The notes under the pieces were generated by a model that was given only the letters and a program-made list of their open reading frames with translations, had not been told where the DNA came from and ran no database searches. Position numbers and translations under genes: made by a program. Shown piece by piece: positions 1 to 11,420 of a stretch of DNA of 64,000 bases. How positions within the stretch are numbered: the first letter of the stretch is position 1; every line of letters begins with the position of its first letter. The stretch comes from Tachypleus tridentatus (Eukaryota > Arthropoda > Merostomata > Xiphosura > Limulidae): the NCBI RefSeq assembly GCF_004210375.1, contig NC_134834.1, forward strand, positions 142,757,009 to 142,821,008. Direction: 5' to 3'.

Positions 1-1528
1 AAACTGTGCATATGGGGTTTATGGTAATGCAGACAGTCTTAGTCAGTGATCTTACTCAGAAGGGTGTAAGCATTGTGAGAAGAAAGAACTACTTCCAAAG
101 TCTTTACAATCTGCTGCTACCAAGAAAAATAAAATGATTCATATAACAAGGTGTTTTAACAACAGAGAAAAAATTCAGATATGAGATTCATTATCACATA
201 CATGGAGCAGTCACCAGAAAGACCACTATGAAAGAAAATGTCATGCAAGCCCTAAGACAAACTGATACTGGGCTCAGTGGAGTTTGTTTGATCTGCAGTC
301 CAATGTACTGCAGAGAAGATGGAAAACTCCAGTTAAAACAAAAGGGTATTGGCAACTGGTCATTCACACTCCTATGCAAGAAACCATTTTGTGAGAATTT
401 CATGTGGCATCTCAGAATGATGAACACACTTGTTCAACTTTAGTAAAGGTTCTACTTGATTGGTATGAAACGAGATGTTCAAGAATGGTGTTGAGTGTGT
501 GTTGTAAAAATGGAAATATCAAACTGAGGAGAGCAACAATTAAATTATACTAGGTTGGAACACCAATAGAAAGAATAGCAATTGACTGATCCTGGAAACA
601 AGTATATATTGGTAGGTATGGATTATTTTGCAAAGAGAGAAAGACATTTAAAGTGGTTCATGTGAATAAGCTATGAGGAGCTATTTACCTAGGACATACA
701 CTTTAAACAGAAAGATCAGAGAAGTTGTGAAGAAGTTGACATTCCAGGTGAATGATTAAAATTAGTACCTGTTGCTTGATAACACCTTCAGTCACTTCAA
801 CCCTAACTAGAAGTAAAAAGAACCTCACCAGCCAAGTTAGGAGTGAACAAGTGGATGTTGTGAATAATATAAATTGTTTTTTGTCCATGTTTCTGTAAAT
901 TCACTGGATTAGTTCAAATTTCAACAGGGGAAGTGTTCAGAATAATTAAAATAATGTTTTGTGTTTACATGTGCCTCAGTTATATTACTGTTTGTTGAAA
1001 AATTGTGTAATACAATTGTCTGTCTTGTACACGATTTTGGAGAGAGGGCACTGTTGTTTGGTAAAAAAATCTGATGAAATCTTGTATAACTGGTTTTCCA
1101 TTTTTGATCTTAGGATCACTTTTGGTTAAAAGTTACATACATAGCATAGTAAGTGAAGTTTTTGAGATTCTTATAGTCTCATCAATGAACCAATTAAGAG
1201 TTCAGTATCAGAGAAACAAACTGATTGTTGTAAACTGAAAACTGTGTAAATGGATGTAAGTCTAATACTATCTGGGAGAGGGAAATATCTTGTACAAGTG
1301 TCTATTAACCCAGTTATTCAGATGAATACACAGACTGTTTGTTGTTTTATTTAAACCAGTGTAAAAGTAATATAGTAGTTAAGTTTGTAAACATCTTCAA
1401 GTTAAAGTGTTTTGTCGATTCAGATAAACTAGTTTGTTTGGTTTGATTACTTTTTTCTTAAAAAAAAATGCAAGCCATCTGTTAAATTTAGTCAGTTTAA
1501 TGAATGGAAAGTTACTGTGTTTTGTCAG
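1..1528. other. NADK intron (upstream part), non-coding
   Basis: I find no match to the NADK segment that should precede the 1529 exon, so the previous exon is outside the window. Apart from the Gypsy remnant near 196-700, I see only AT-rich sequence. Confidence 0.6.
196..700 (+). mobile_element. Decayed Ty3/Gypsy integrase-region fragment
   Basis: Conceptual reading on the plus strand gives words typical of the RNase H-integrase junction and integrase N-terminus of Ty3/Gypsy pol. They include WAQW and LQRRWKT near 270-330, WQLV near 350, and GTPIERIAID near 560. In-frame stops and frame changes separate them (stop after ETIL near 390, another after IAID). It is an old broken LTR-retrotransposon copy. 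I see no LTR pair. The right edge is uncertain. Confidence 0.55.
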
Positions 1529-1637
1529 GAAAAACGAATGGTTGTGTTTGTTGAAGCTTCTGTTCTTGATGATGTGCAGTTGAAAAACAACTCTTACTTC
1601 AGCCCTGTCAGAGATAAACTTTGTACATTTAAAGAAG
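1529..1637 (+). CDS. NADK: NADK exon (first in window)
   Basis: Acceptor 'ttttgtcag' precedes the exon and donor 'gtcagt' follows it. It reads [18 protein letters not shown] through [13 protein letters not shown], ending in phase 1. It matches the segment before the GGDGT exon in animal NADK. It enters in phase 0 from an exon outside the window. Confidence 0.9.
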
Positions 1638-4600
1638 GTCAGTGTGCTTCTGTATTTTGTGTTTTTATAATTTTTGGTAGTTTCATACAATTTTATTTTG
1701 TTGAGATATAAGTATTATTTTGTAAATTTGCAATTGCAGAAACTGACAAAGTATAAAGCTCATTAAAGATGATAAGTCCAATAAAATGTTACAATGAATG
1801 TTCTTTATTTATCCTACCTGTTTCACTTTCTCGGGTATGTTTTCAAACGGTCCATAATAGCATTTTTATTAACGTATGCTTTATAAGGTCTTTTACTCAA
1901 TACCAGAGGTGAGAAGGCCTAACAGACTTAAATATTTATGGTTTATTTTAAACAAGATTTAATATTAAACCCAAGTGGCTTGACAAACTCTGTTGTTAAA
2001 AAACAACAACGATATAAACTGTTTAATTGCTCATGAAAACCTCTTCTGGTTAGAAATTTCTACTGCATCAGTTAAGAGAGAATTATTCAAAATATTGGTA
2101 ACCTTCATTTAATATATGTGTAGATTCTCTTATTTAAATTTGTATAATGTAAAATTATTTTAAGTATGCTTAACTATGGGAAAATGGCTTCATTTTGTAT
2201 ACCACAACTGTTCTTTTGATTAAAAAAACATTTTAAATTTATTTTTAATTTATTATAAATATATAGTTCAAATAGTTTGCTTTTTTTCTTAAAAAGTAAT
2301 AAATAAACCAAACCATTTGTGACTCAAATTTGATTATTAAACAACTTGTTAATAGTATCTTCACCTAATGACTTTTTGTAGTTTGTAGTGCCACTTAATC
2401 CTCCATTCATTTGATTCATATTGCTTTCTTTGTAATTTTATTTAAGAAAAAGAAAACACAGTTTCATGAATTTTATAAATTATTATATGAATGTAGATAC
2501 GGTTTTGCAAAATCAGATTCAGAATCTAAAATTAATTTAAAAAAGACCATTTTTATATGAACAGGAAAAGATGACCTCACGGACAAAATAGATTTCATCA
2601 TTTGTCTTGGTGGTGATGGGACTCTCCTTTATGCTTCTTCACTATTTCAGGTACATTTAATTATAAACTACTTATAAAACTGTAAATGTTTAATTTGACA
2701 TATTCACTTACATCAGGGACATACTTATTTCTCTTAGTTGAAGTTAGATCCTTATGAACTGGCTACAACTCTCAGAAAAGTGTTTTTATTTAGCAAAGTT
2801 GACTTTCAAATAATAATATCATACAAATGATAAATCTAAATAGTTACCTAGTCAGTTTTATTTCAGAATACTATATAATTAAATCATTTACAAAGAAAAC
2901 AAAAAAAAATGACACCTTGTACCAGTTCATCAAAACAGTTGCTATAAAGGAAATAAATTGCAAGCCAAAGAACTAAAATATTAATGTGTATTCTTCAGTT
3001 TGAGTTCACAGTTTCTGTGTGAACAGTTAGTTCATAATGAATTTGATTTGGCTATAACTAGAAAATGAAACACATACTTGAATTAATGAAAATGTTTTAA
3101 CTGCAGTTAACATAACGTTTTGGTCCATCTTGGCTGTTCCATGCTCTAAACTAAATTAAACTAAAAAAACAACAACACTTAAAGCTATCTCTTATTGTTC
3201 ATATACTTATCAAGCCTCTCCTTTAAATTTATTCCCTCAACAACATCTTAAGGCAACATTTCAAAGCCCAACCACCCTCTTTAAGAAAATAAAACAATCT
3301 TAGTTGAAGGTGACTCCTACCCTGCCAAAATTTATACTTGTGACCCCTAGTACTAATCTTCTCACTGATAAATATAAAAAAAGATGATGCATCTACACTG
3401 TCAATTCCCTTTAAAATTATAAATACATTAATCAGATCCCGCTAACTCTTTTTTTTTTTAAATAAGAAACAATTTGAGAGATTTCAAACCTCTCCTTATA
3501 TGACAATCCTTCCATCCCAGGCATCATTCAATTAAGCCCTTTCCAACAATTCATTGTCTTTCCTAAGGTAAGGCGTCCAAGACTGAACACAGTATTCCAA
3601 ATGTTGGCTAATCAGTTACCTGTACAAAAAATTACAACCTCTTTAGACTTGTATTTAATATTTCTGTAGATTCAACATAAAATCCCATTTGCCCTAGATA
3701 CTAATTGACTATTACACCAAGATTGCTTTTTTGTCATAGCATTGTTAAAGTTATTCCCATCCAAATTATATTTATAAATCAAATTTTGATAATCCACATG
3801 CATTATCTAGCATTTATTATAATTAAAACCCATCTGCCATTATTTTACCAACTCACTAAATTATCCAAATCCTTTTGTAAATCAGCAGCATCCTCTTCAC
3901 AGCTGGCAACACCCAATACCTCAATATTATCTACAAATTTAAGTACTTTTTTGACTCTTCCTTTGTCTGTGTCATTACTGTAAATCAAAACGAGTAAATG
4001 TTCCAAAGACTTAGCCCTGAGATCTTCCACTTGTAACAATAATCCAGTTTGTTTGAATTCCATTTGTAGCAACCCTCTGCTTTCTTCCATCCAGCCACTC
4101 TTCTTTCCAATTATCTAAGCTTTCTCCCACTCCTCCAGAAATAACTTCTTACAAGACTTGTATGTGGTACCTTGTCAAAGGCCTTCTATACATTCACCCT
4201 CACCTACACAAGCAGTAACCCTTTCAGAGAATGTCAAAAGATTTGTAAGACAAACTTTTCCCTTAGTGAAACCATATTTACTATTCAATAAACGTGTAAA
4301 CTTTGATAAATGGCATTGCAAAACATCTTTTAACAGACTATCCAAAAGTTTTCTCACAATTAATATAAGACTAATGTATCTGTAATTACTGGAGTAATTA
4401 TTATCACTCTTGAAAAGCTAACTGATTTCAGCCTGCTATTCAAGGGTTGACAAAAAATAGTAGTAACTGGCTAATATACTCAATCTCTAACTTCCTTCAA
4501 AACTTCTGAGGAAATATTATCTGAATTTGAAAGTTTAAGATTCCTTATGCAAAAATATATTTCATGCTTGCTGTGGTTGAGTCTTATGGTAATACAGAAA

Positions 4601-7600
4601 TTTTGTGTTTTTGAAGCAAACAAAAAAGATTTGTGGAACTTCAGTTTTAATACACATTTTTCTTTTAATTTAGTAAAAACAAAACATTGGCTTATTTACT
4701 CTAGCAAAGTGTTCCTCCAGTAATGGCTTTCCATATGGGGTCTTTAGGATTTCTCGCTCCCTTTGAATTTGCAAACTTCCAAGGACAAGTTACTAGTGTT
4801 TTAGAAGGTAGGACAAAGATCTCAAAATACAGGAGTTGTTACCATTTTTGCAAGGAGAAAAATTTTAAACATTTTTTTCTTAACTAGAAAATTAATAATT
4901 TTCTTTCCTGTATTAGTAGTTTTGTCTTTTTTTAGACTATACCACAGTGTTATATTTATTTAGAGCAAATTTATATTATCTGTAGGAAATACACTGATTA
5001 AACTAATGTAATCATACTTACTTGTGCTATCACACACTTATGCAGATACTTAATTTGATTTTAAAGCTTTAAGTTTTTCATTATTCTTCCACGTATATAG
5101 CAAGAACTTTTATATTAAATGTAAGAATATTTTAGAGAATGTCTTGAAATTAACATTGATTATTGTGAATAAGCAAAAATTAAAATATCAAACAGAGGTA
5201 TGAATTAAAAGGAAAATCCACAAATATTCACATCATATCACTGAACTTATTCTTATATGAAAAGTTTTTTTCATGTATATAAGGTAAAATATGCATATGT
5301 ATTAATAGAATTAATGGTAAATAAAATCAAATTTTAAATTTTTGATAAGGAATCTAATTGATTTTAGTGAGATTATTTATTAAACAGTTAATGTAAATGT
5401 AATTACTCCTAAGTTACCTGTTTACATTTGTACGGTACCTTAATTTCTCACATAGTTACACATTCACTTACAGGTCATGTAGCTTTGACTCTACGTAGCA
5501 GGCTTCGTTGTATCATACTGAGAAAGAATAGTGATTCTTTGGATAAAAAATCACATTCTGGTGTTCTGGTAAGTATGTTCTATGATGACAATAAGATTTA
5601 GAATATCATATTGCTAATGTCTAAACACTTATTCTTTATTTAATCTAAACTGTTGCTTTGAAGCTAGGTTTGTTTCTGTATAATAATTACTTCATCTATT
5701 TGGTTTTCCTTTAAAGCATGATTTTGTTACTCTACTTAAAAAGGTGCTTGATAGAAGGGCCACCATAGTATATGAAATCATAAAATGAAATTAAGGAAAA
5801 ATATAAAAATTACTAAGTTCAATTTATATTTAAAATGGTTGCCTGGTTTATAGGATGGATTAGAGGATGTGGGGGAGGGACAAAATATATAAAGAAAAAT
5901 ACTGTTGTCATGTAAGTTGTTTCAATAAATGATTTCAGAATTTTAAATTCTGATCCAAAGAAGCCAAAAGTTTAAATTTTTTTTCATTAATTTTAATTAT
6001 ACCCAAATAAGAAATGTTTGAAGAATATTCAATTCAGCAAAAGAAACAGATTGTTTTGAAATAATAAAAATAAGACTAGATTTGGAAATTTAATTTGTTC
6101 ATATTTAAGCATGCTTTGAATTTAATTAAAAAAAAGTGTTAAATTATTAACACTTTTTCTACAGGTGTTGAATGAAGTAGTAGTTGATAGGGGCCCCTCA
6201 CCATATCTTTCAAATATAGACCTGTTTCTGGATGAGAAACACATCACCACAGTGCAAGGAGATGGTAAGAATGAAATCTTTCAGAACTAAATTTTCTTTA
6301 AACATATCTTAATACTTTCATTAGCGTAAGATAATAAGAGATGTTCATGCAGTTTTATTTCACTAGTATGGAAGTAGATATTTTGATAGAAAGACGTGCA
6401 TTTAGTTTTATTTCACATATGTTGAGATAGATGTGCATGTAATTTTATTTCACATGTGTTGAGATAGACGTGCGTGTAAAGTGACCCATGTGTAGGTAAA
6501 AATAGGCTGTTTTTAGGTATGTTTTCGCTGCATATCAAGTACACATTGTTTATTATTTCTTCACTGTTTAGTTCCATGGTGGCCTAAGTTATTCACTGCC
6601 TGACTACTTTTTTAATTCTTTATCAAGTATATAAAACACAAGTTAAAATCTGAAAACATAATGCTATTGGTATAGTGAATTATTTCATAGTTAGAGTTAG
6701 TGTTTTTCCTGATACTGAGAGAGAGTTTTGTTTTTGATATCTGTACTATTTATGTTTAATTAATATTTGTAATGATTAATATCTGTATTACAAAACTGTA
6801 TACATGTTTAGAAGGAAATATTTTGATGTATATATGTATATGTAGTATCAAAATGCACTGAAGATGTGTATAATCTTAGTTTATTTCTATTTTTTCTCAA
6901 ATTTTTAACTTACTGATAATATAATTACTACTAATAGTTGTATTCCCACAGTGCTATTTTATTCCATATGGCTAGGTTGTTGTATACCACATTAAAACAA
7001 TTTAAGTGGTTAGTTATTGTACTGATGGGTTTAACCAAGGCTTGATAAAGAGGAAATGTTGCCCAGTAAGTGTTATTTTTATTTAGTGGATATTATCCTG
7101 TTTAATTATTATCAAATTCTTTAACTATATTTACATGTTGTATTGAAACATGTATACATATATATGTACATGGATTGATTTAGTAGAGATGAGGTACTTG
7201 TACTAAACTGATTGATGGGTATGTAAGACAGTGTAGCATTAATTCTAACAAATTTGATTCATTTTTATGAAGTATTAATTCACTATTACTTCATGATGTT
7301 AGTTACAATACTGATGTGATGTGGCAAAAAAATGTCTTTACATTTGCTTCACTAATGTTTTCTTCATTAACCCATCAGTCTATATTAGTATGGTTGTCTG
7401 TTAACACTCAGCATGTTATTTAATTTATCTAGTGCATATTGGAGTAAAAACAACATTTTAATACTGTTAATAAACAACCTTTTAATTAGACACTCAACAT
7501 TTTGCTTTACAGATTTTTCAGAAGCATTCCATTAAAACACAAACCACAACTGTCATTACAAAGCTTTGTATCATCAGTTATGTTTTGTGTTTTAGTGGAA

Positions 7601-7829
7601 TGCTTCTGAAAAAACTATAAAATGAAATGTTGAGTGTCCAGTTAAATTGTTTGTTTTGTTTTATTTTGAATTTTGCACAAAGCTACAAAGGCTGATACAT
7701 TGTTGAATATTGTTGTAAATTGAATGCTTTATTGCTTTTGATATAGGGTTGCACGCATGCATGCATGTATGTATGTATATATAGTATATTTTCTTTAGTT
7801 CTTTTACCTATGAAATGTAAATTTCAATG

Positions 7830-7882
<53 letters not shown>

Positions 7883-10800
7883 CCATCTAAGTCAATGTTT
7901 TGCTTAGTTCCCTATGAAAGACATACATCATTATTGAAGTGTAATTAAAATGAAGGTGTTGAAAGAGGGAATGAACAAAAGACATTGATTACTCTTTTCT
8001 CTTAAAATGTGTTTTTTCAAAAAGTGAATGAACAGATTTTAAAGTGTGTATACTTTTAATGTTCTTTAACTTTAAGGTAAATATGCCTGCATGAATTATG
8101 GATTCCATATTTATCCTTTGTCTGCCCAAATATCTTTCCTACCACGGAATTTCTTACTCTGTTTTCTCTTTCATTCTTTAGGACTAATTGTGTCCACACC
8201 AACAGGTAGTACAGCCTATGCTGTGGCTGCTGGAGCATCTATGATTCACCCTAGTGTACCAGCTATCATGGTCACTCCCATCTGTCCACATTCTCTTTCA
8301 TTTAGGCCTATTGTTGTTCCTGCTGGTGTCGAACTCAAGGTATGACTACATTAACTTGTATGTAATTTGAAAGTATTAGTGTGTTTGTTCTCATCATTCA
8401 TCATTAGGCTTAATTTCTGAAGAAGCTAGCATTATAACTCTTTATCCTGGCCTGTATGCTTTAGTTCTTCATTATATAACAGTAACTATGTAATTTCATT
8501 TCTAAGATTTTGATATCAAATATGGATAATCTAAAATGACATTTTGACATAATTTTTTATGTACATATTCTATGTTTGTACTATCTTGGTGTATTATTTC
8601 ATCAGGTAAAATTTATTTTTTCAGTTTGCACTTATTGAATTTGAATGTCATAGAAATGGTTACTAAGAGAGTTGAATAATTTTGTTTGAGGATGAACATG
8701 CATACCAATTAAATTGACATAAAAACTGATTGAATTGACCTAATTATTCAGTCTTGGAAAAAAGGTAATATGTTTGAGGATACATAGATGTTAGCATACA
8801 AATAAAATGTATGTGTATTCAAAATGTTGCATATCTAGTCATCTGATTTGTCATTAGTTACAGAAAGAGCAAATTTAAAACTAGCACTAAATTGAAAGAT
8901 TGTAGAGTGTTAAGGTTCCTTTAAAATATTAAAAGTAAATCTTATTTGTTGCAAGGACTTCAAATGATACCATATATCATGATCTTACCTGAAGTAAAGA
9001 GATTTTTAATGGGTGAAGCCTTTAGACCATTGGGATAAGTAGGGAACAGTTGGACTGAATGTTTTTTACTGTTTTATTTTAGCAGCACACAGTAGATATG
9101 TATATTCAAAACTGTTTCCTTTCTCTCTTTCAATGCTAATAATCTCTAGATTATGGTGTCTCCCGATACCAGGAACACAGCATGGGTGTCGTTTGATGGA
9201 CGCCATCAGCAGGAGCTGAAAGTTGGTGACAGGTGTGTTTTATCTTTTTATTCAAATATTTTTTATCAGCAACACCTTTTCAATATCAAATGCCTGTGAT
9301 GTACAACCCACCAACTTTAATATATTAGATATTTTTAACACAACACATCATATATAAAGATTAGATATCTGTGATATAAGGTTGGGTTGGCAACCTCAGT
9401 CGATTTGAAGGCTCAGCATGGCAGGCAATTGTCATCAACAAGATGTAAACAACATACCCTCGTGGCTAATTATCATAATCACACAGGCCTGAAGACCCAC
9501 TTGGGGCTAGAACCGTGTGTATTCATTGTTTACTTTGGATTCCCAGCAGAAATTTAAACCAGAGGTCATGTGATTTCTTTGTTTTATGGCCTGTGTAAAT
9601 CACTACTGTTCATTGTTTTAGAAGATGCCTTCCTTGCATATTCTGTTTATACTTGCGACGTTGTTACAATGCCGAAACAAAAAGCTTATACCACTAAAAA
9701 AGTAATCAATATTATTTTTAACGATGAAGAGAGTAACAAAGAGTTTGAGACAGATGATAATGAAAGCTTACTTGTAATGGACAAGAGTGATAATGAAGAC
9801 ATTCGTGGCCTGGAATCTGCCCTCGCTTTAGGTAAGCACATGGTGTAGTTAGGTGTAGTTAAGGTCATATAACTTATTGCATAAACTGACTGACCAAGGC
9901 TAGTTCTTGTTAACGGATATATAATATATTGTGCAGACCAAGTAGTGATAAAGGTCAGCGGTTAGTGGAAAGACATAGTATTGGATAACATGAGGACAAA
10001 AAACATAAACCTGATTGTACTGTTTGCAGCCATAGATACACAGCTGGATGGAAAAGAAAGCAGACTAATTATTTCTGCAAACAGTGCTATCTCCCCATGT
10101 GCTTTTTACCATGCCATGAGATATATCATAACCACAAAGACTATCAACAGGTTGCTGCACAAATTGTACACAATTTATAATAAATTATTGTGCTTTACAT
10201 GGCACGTCTTCGTTGTGTATCAGGGTGTCTTTCTTTATTCCTGTTATTCTTGTGTATTGAATTTAACATATATAGTATTGGGTACAGTCACTGAACATTT
10301 CAAGGACTTTTGTTGAGTTATTGCCGAGATATCATGCTTTTAGTACTGATACCGTAATTAGTTGAAGTATCAAAAATATATATTCAGCACCATGCCAAAC
10401 ATTACAATTTTTTATTTAGCGCCCAAAGGGTTAAGTAAAACAACATTTACATGTAAGAGATGACAAAAAACTAAATATCCAATTATTTGGATATTCGTAA
10501 TACGTTGCAGTTAGTACAATTTATATCTATGGATATTTTTGATAAAATGTTATTCCAGTATGTACATATACTAACGTTTTTCAGTTAAAACTAACATTGC
10601 AAAGTGATTGCTAAACACAGAAACTGGTTAATGTTTTATAAAATTATATTAAGAGTAAAGTCAAAAATGTCATCAAATTGTTTATTAATACATAATTCAT
10701 GTGATCCATTTTTCAATTTTGCCAAACTTTATAACAGAAACACTAAGCTGACAGATATAAACCCTTTAGCAGTCTTATTTGTTGATGTTTATTATAAGCC

Positions 10801-11328
10801 ACAAAGTAATCACTGCTAGTATTTCACAAAAATTTGTATTAAAAAACTGTGTGCCTTTTACTAAATTTTAAACAAACCCAGAAAAACAAGATTATAGTTA
10901 TTCTTACTTGTGACTATTTACATTACACATACCCCTATACACTAGTGTTGTAACACAACCTCAGTTGAGCTTTATGTATAATGTCTTTGGTACAGAATAC
11001 CTAAAACAGCAGTTTAACATGTTTGAATACCTTTTGTAGGTTATCTCTCACTTCAAAATGATAACAAATAGGTGAAATGTTAAATAAGTTGTAACAAGAA
11101 TAAATTCATTGACTCCTTTTCTTTAGTTTGAAAGTGACTATGTCCATATACCCTGTACCATCCATCTGTGCTCAGGACCAGATTAGTGACTGGTTTGACA
11201 GTCTAGCAGAATGTCTTCACTGGAATGTACGTAAGAAACAGAGGCAGTTTGAGTATTCAGACCTTGTTCACAGTTCCAGCAACTACACAATAAACTCCCA
11301 TGATAAACAGATTACCAAAGACAGCTAG
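1529..11328 (+). CDS. NADK: NAD kinase (cytosolic-type), 3' eight coding exons
   Basis: NAD kinase phosphorylates NAD+ at the 2' position of the adenosine ribose with ATP to make NADP+. Eight exons join in phase with no stop: 1529-1637, 2565-2650, 4705-4807, 5474-5568, 6165-6264, 8182-8339, 9150-9232, 11127-11328. They give 311 residues and a TAG. Family hallmarks seen are the GGDGT nucleotide/phosphate loop ([13 protein letters not shown], exon 2), the NE motif ([10 protein letters not shown], exon 5), [10 protein letters not shown] (exon 6), [14 protein letters not shown], and the end [18 protein letters not shown]. Order and spacing follow the animal cytosolic NADK rather than the mitochondrial NADK2. 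The first visible exon ([11 protein letters not shown]) corresponds to the start of the catalytic core. The N-terminal regulatory region and its exons lie upstream of the window. Every intron is GT-AG. The residues I checked look intact, so this should be a functional gene. Confidence 0.95.
1638..2564 (+). other. NADK intron, no feature seen
   Basis: GT-AG intron of 927 bp. It is very AT-rich with short poly-A/T runs. I recognise no gene or repeat. Confidence 0.8.
2565..2650 (+). CDS. NADK: NADK exon with GGDGT motif
   Basis: Flanked by 'gaacag' and 'gtacat'. It completes a Gly codon and reads [19 protein letters not shown] then LLYASSLFQ, ending in phase 0. It holds the conserved GGDG loop that binds nucleotide phosphates. 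Confidence 0.95.
2651..4704 (+). other. NADK intron carrying a CR1-like LINE
   Basis: GT-AG intron of 2,054 bp. Its middle is a CR1-like LINE fragment on the opposite strand (about 3180-4520). The rest is AT-rich with nothing recognised. Confidence 0.8.
3180..4520 (-). mobile_element. CR1-like LINE, 5'-truncated reverse transcriptase remnant
   Basis: The minus strand reads, in order from high to low coordinate, [74 protein letters not shown], '[11 protein letters not shown]' and the post-RT domain down to about 3180. This is the motif order of CR1-clade reverse transcriptases. The catalytic FADD box reads FVDN, so the second Asp is lost, and there are several frameshifts and stops. It is a dead copy inserted antisense to NADK. 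Confidence 0.75.
4705..4807 (+). CDS. NADK: NADK exon
   Basis: Flanked by 'ctctag' and 'gtagga'. It reads [17 protein letters not shown] then [17 protein letters not shown]. The family signature FHxGSLGFL is intact. Ends in phase 1. Confidence 0.95.
4808..5473 (+). other. NADK intron, no feature seen
   Basis: GT-AG intron of 666 bp. AT-rich; no gene or repeat recognised. Confidence 0.8.
5474..5568 (+). CDS. NADK: NADK exon
   Basis: Flanked by 'cttacag' and 'gtaagt'. It reads [19 protein letters not shown] then a short polar stretch ([13 protein letters not shown]). This is shorter than the variable linker of vertebrate NADK at the same place. Ends in phase 0. Confidence 0.93.
5569..6164 (+). 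other. NADK intron, no feature seen
   Basis: GT-AG intron of 596 bp. AT-rich with a polypyrimidine-rich acceptor; nothing else recognised. Confidence 0.8.
6165..6264 (+). CDS. NADK: NADK exon with NE motif
   Basis: Flanked by 'ctacag' and 'gtaaga'. It reads [20 protein letters not shown] then [13 protein letters not shown], ending in phase 1. The conserved N-E pair of the substrate site is present. Confidence 0.95.
7481..7646. mobile_element. Palindromic foldback MITE-like element
   Basis: The left arm starts 'tttaattagacactcaaca' and runs through 'cagaagcattcca' to about 7545. The right arm (about 7585-7646) is its near-perfect reverse complement, ending 'gttgagtgtccagttaaa'. The arms are about 62 bp with few mismatches around a loop of about 40 bp. 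No coding capacity. I could not assign a superfamily. Confidence 0.7.
7652..7692 (-). repeat. Short fragment of tRNA-derived SINE tail
   Basis: The words 'tttattttgaattttgcac' and 'aaagctacaaagg' match the tail end of the full SINE at 55562-55844. Only about 40 bp remain. Confidence 0.35.
7755..7880. repeat. Compound microsatellites
   Basis: (GCAT)n passing into (GTAT)n and (TA)n at 7755-7784. Then (TA)n at 7829-7850 runs directly into (GA)n at 7851-7880. Confidence 0.9.
8182..8339 (+). CDS. NADK: NADK exon with [10 protein letters not shown] motif
   Basis: Flanked by 'ctttag' and 'gtatga'. It contains [20 protein letters not shown] and [20 protein letters not shown], the most conserved NAD-binding block. 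Ends in phase 0. An upstream in-frame ATG at 8091 lies in the intron and is not the start. Confidence 0.96.
8340..9149 (+). other. NADK intron, no feature seen
   Basis: GT-AG intron of 810 bp. AT-rich; nothing recognised. Confidence 0.8.
9150..9232 (+). CDS. NADK: NADK exon
   Basis: Flanked by 'ctctag' and 'gtgtgt'. It reads [18 protein letters not shown] then HQQELKVGD, ending in phase 2. It matches the SFDGR segment of the C-terminal beta-sandwich. Confidence 0.94.
9669..9848 (+). pseudogene. piggyBac transposase N-terminal remnant
   Basis: 59 codons from ATG to TAG. The basic start [10 protein letters not shown] is followed by an Asp/Glu/Ser-rich stretch ([26 protein letters not shown]), the usual disordered acidic head of piggyBac transposases. 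It stops just after GLESALALG, where a GTAAG occurs, and then the deletion follows. Confidence 0.65.
9989..10180 (+). pseudogene. piggyBac transposase C-terminal zinc-binding domain remnant
   Basis: This frame reads [29 protein letters not shown], ending QIVHNL and TAA at 10178-10180. The CxxC...CxxC...CxxxC.H spacing is the C-terminal cysteine-rich domain that binds element ends in this family. An in-frame TAA lies just upstream (9986-9988), after words resembling [10 protein letters not shown]. Confidence 0.7.
10435..11126 (+). other. NADK last intron, remainder
   Basis: 692 bp of AT-rich sequence between the piggyBac end and the last acceptor. No gene recognised. Confidence 0.7.
11127..11328 (+). 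CDS. NADK: NADK terminal coding exon
   Basis: Acceptor 'ctttag'. It reads [37 protein letters not shown] and a polar tail ending KQITKDS, then TAG at 11326-11328. The stop abuts GTAAG, a good 5' splice site (see findings). Confidence 0.92.
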
Positions 11329-11348
11329 GTAAGAATCTTTCAGTAAAG

Positions 11349-11420
11349 ATGTATCTCAGAACAGCTGGTATGGATATTAACACTTTTATAATAAGCAGAG
11401 AACAACGTTTCAACCTTTTT
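11349..11420 (+). repeat. Dispersed repeat ('gagaacaacgtt' family)
   Basis: The words 'gatgtatctcagaacagctg', 'gtatgg' and 'gcagagaacaacgtttcaac' recur at 38741-38805. The copy sits about 20 bp after the NADK stop. Confidence 0.55.

Larger units (their letters stand above)
6265..8181 (+). other. NADK intron with MITE and microsatellites
   Basis: GT-AG intron of 1,917 bp. It holds a palindromic MITE-like element (7481-7646), a short SINE-tail fragment and two microsatellites (7755-7784, 7829-7880). The 6265-7480 part is AT-rich, with a loose local duplication of 'tttcacatatgttgagatag' near 6410-6470. Confidence 0.75.
9540..10430 (+). mobile_element. Internally deleted piggyBac-type DNA transposon
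   Basis: The element lies in the last NADK intron, same strand. It keeps the two ends of a piggyBac transposase and lacks the middle. The start codon at 9669 opens an acidic N-terminus ([20 protein letters not shown]). A cysteine/histidine-rich C-terminal domain follows at 9989-10180. The DDD catalytic core, more than 1 kb in intact copies, is missing. The right end reads GCGCCCAAAGGG followed by TTAA at 10431-10434, the piggyBac target site. I did not find a matching CCCTTTGGGCGC at the left, so the left boundary is approximate. Confidence 0.7.

Noticed and set aside
1..1528. Search for the preceding NADK exon
   Set aside because: No stretch with flanking splice sites reads like the conserved segment expected before EKRMVVFVE; it must lie outside the window.
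3705..3983. Plus-strand 92-codon ORF
   Set aside because: Antisense to the CR1-like RT fragment.
8091..8345. ATG at 8091 as start of an 84-residue protein
   Set aside because: The frame enters from intron sequence. The exon has a clear acceptor at 8181 and joins in phase to the previous NADK exon.
10020..10316. 111-codon ORF from 9981 as a small secreted protein
   Set aside because: The competing frame encodes the cysteine-rich piggyBac C-terminal domain, which explains the sequence.
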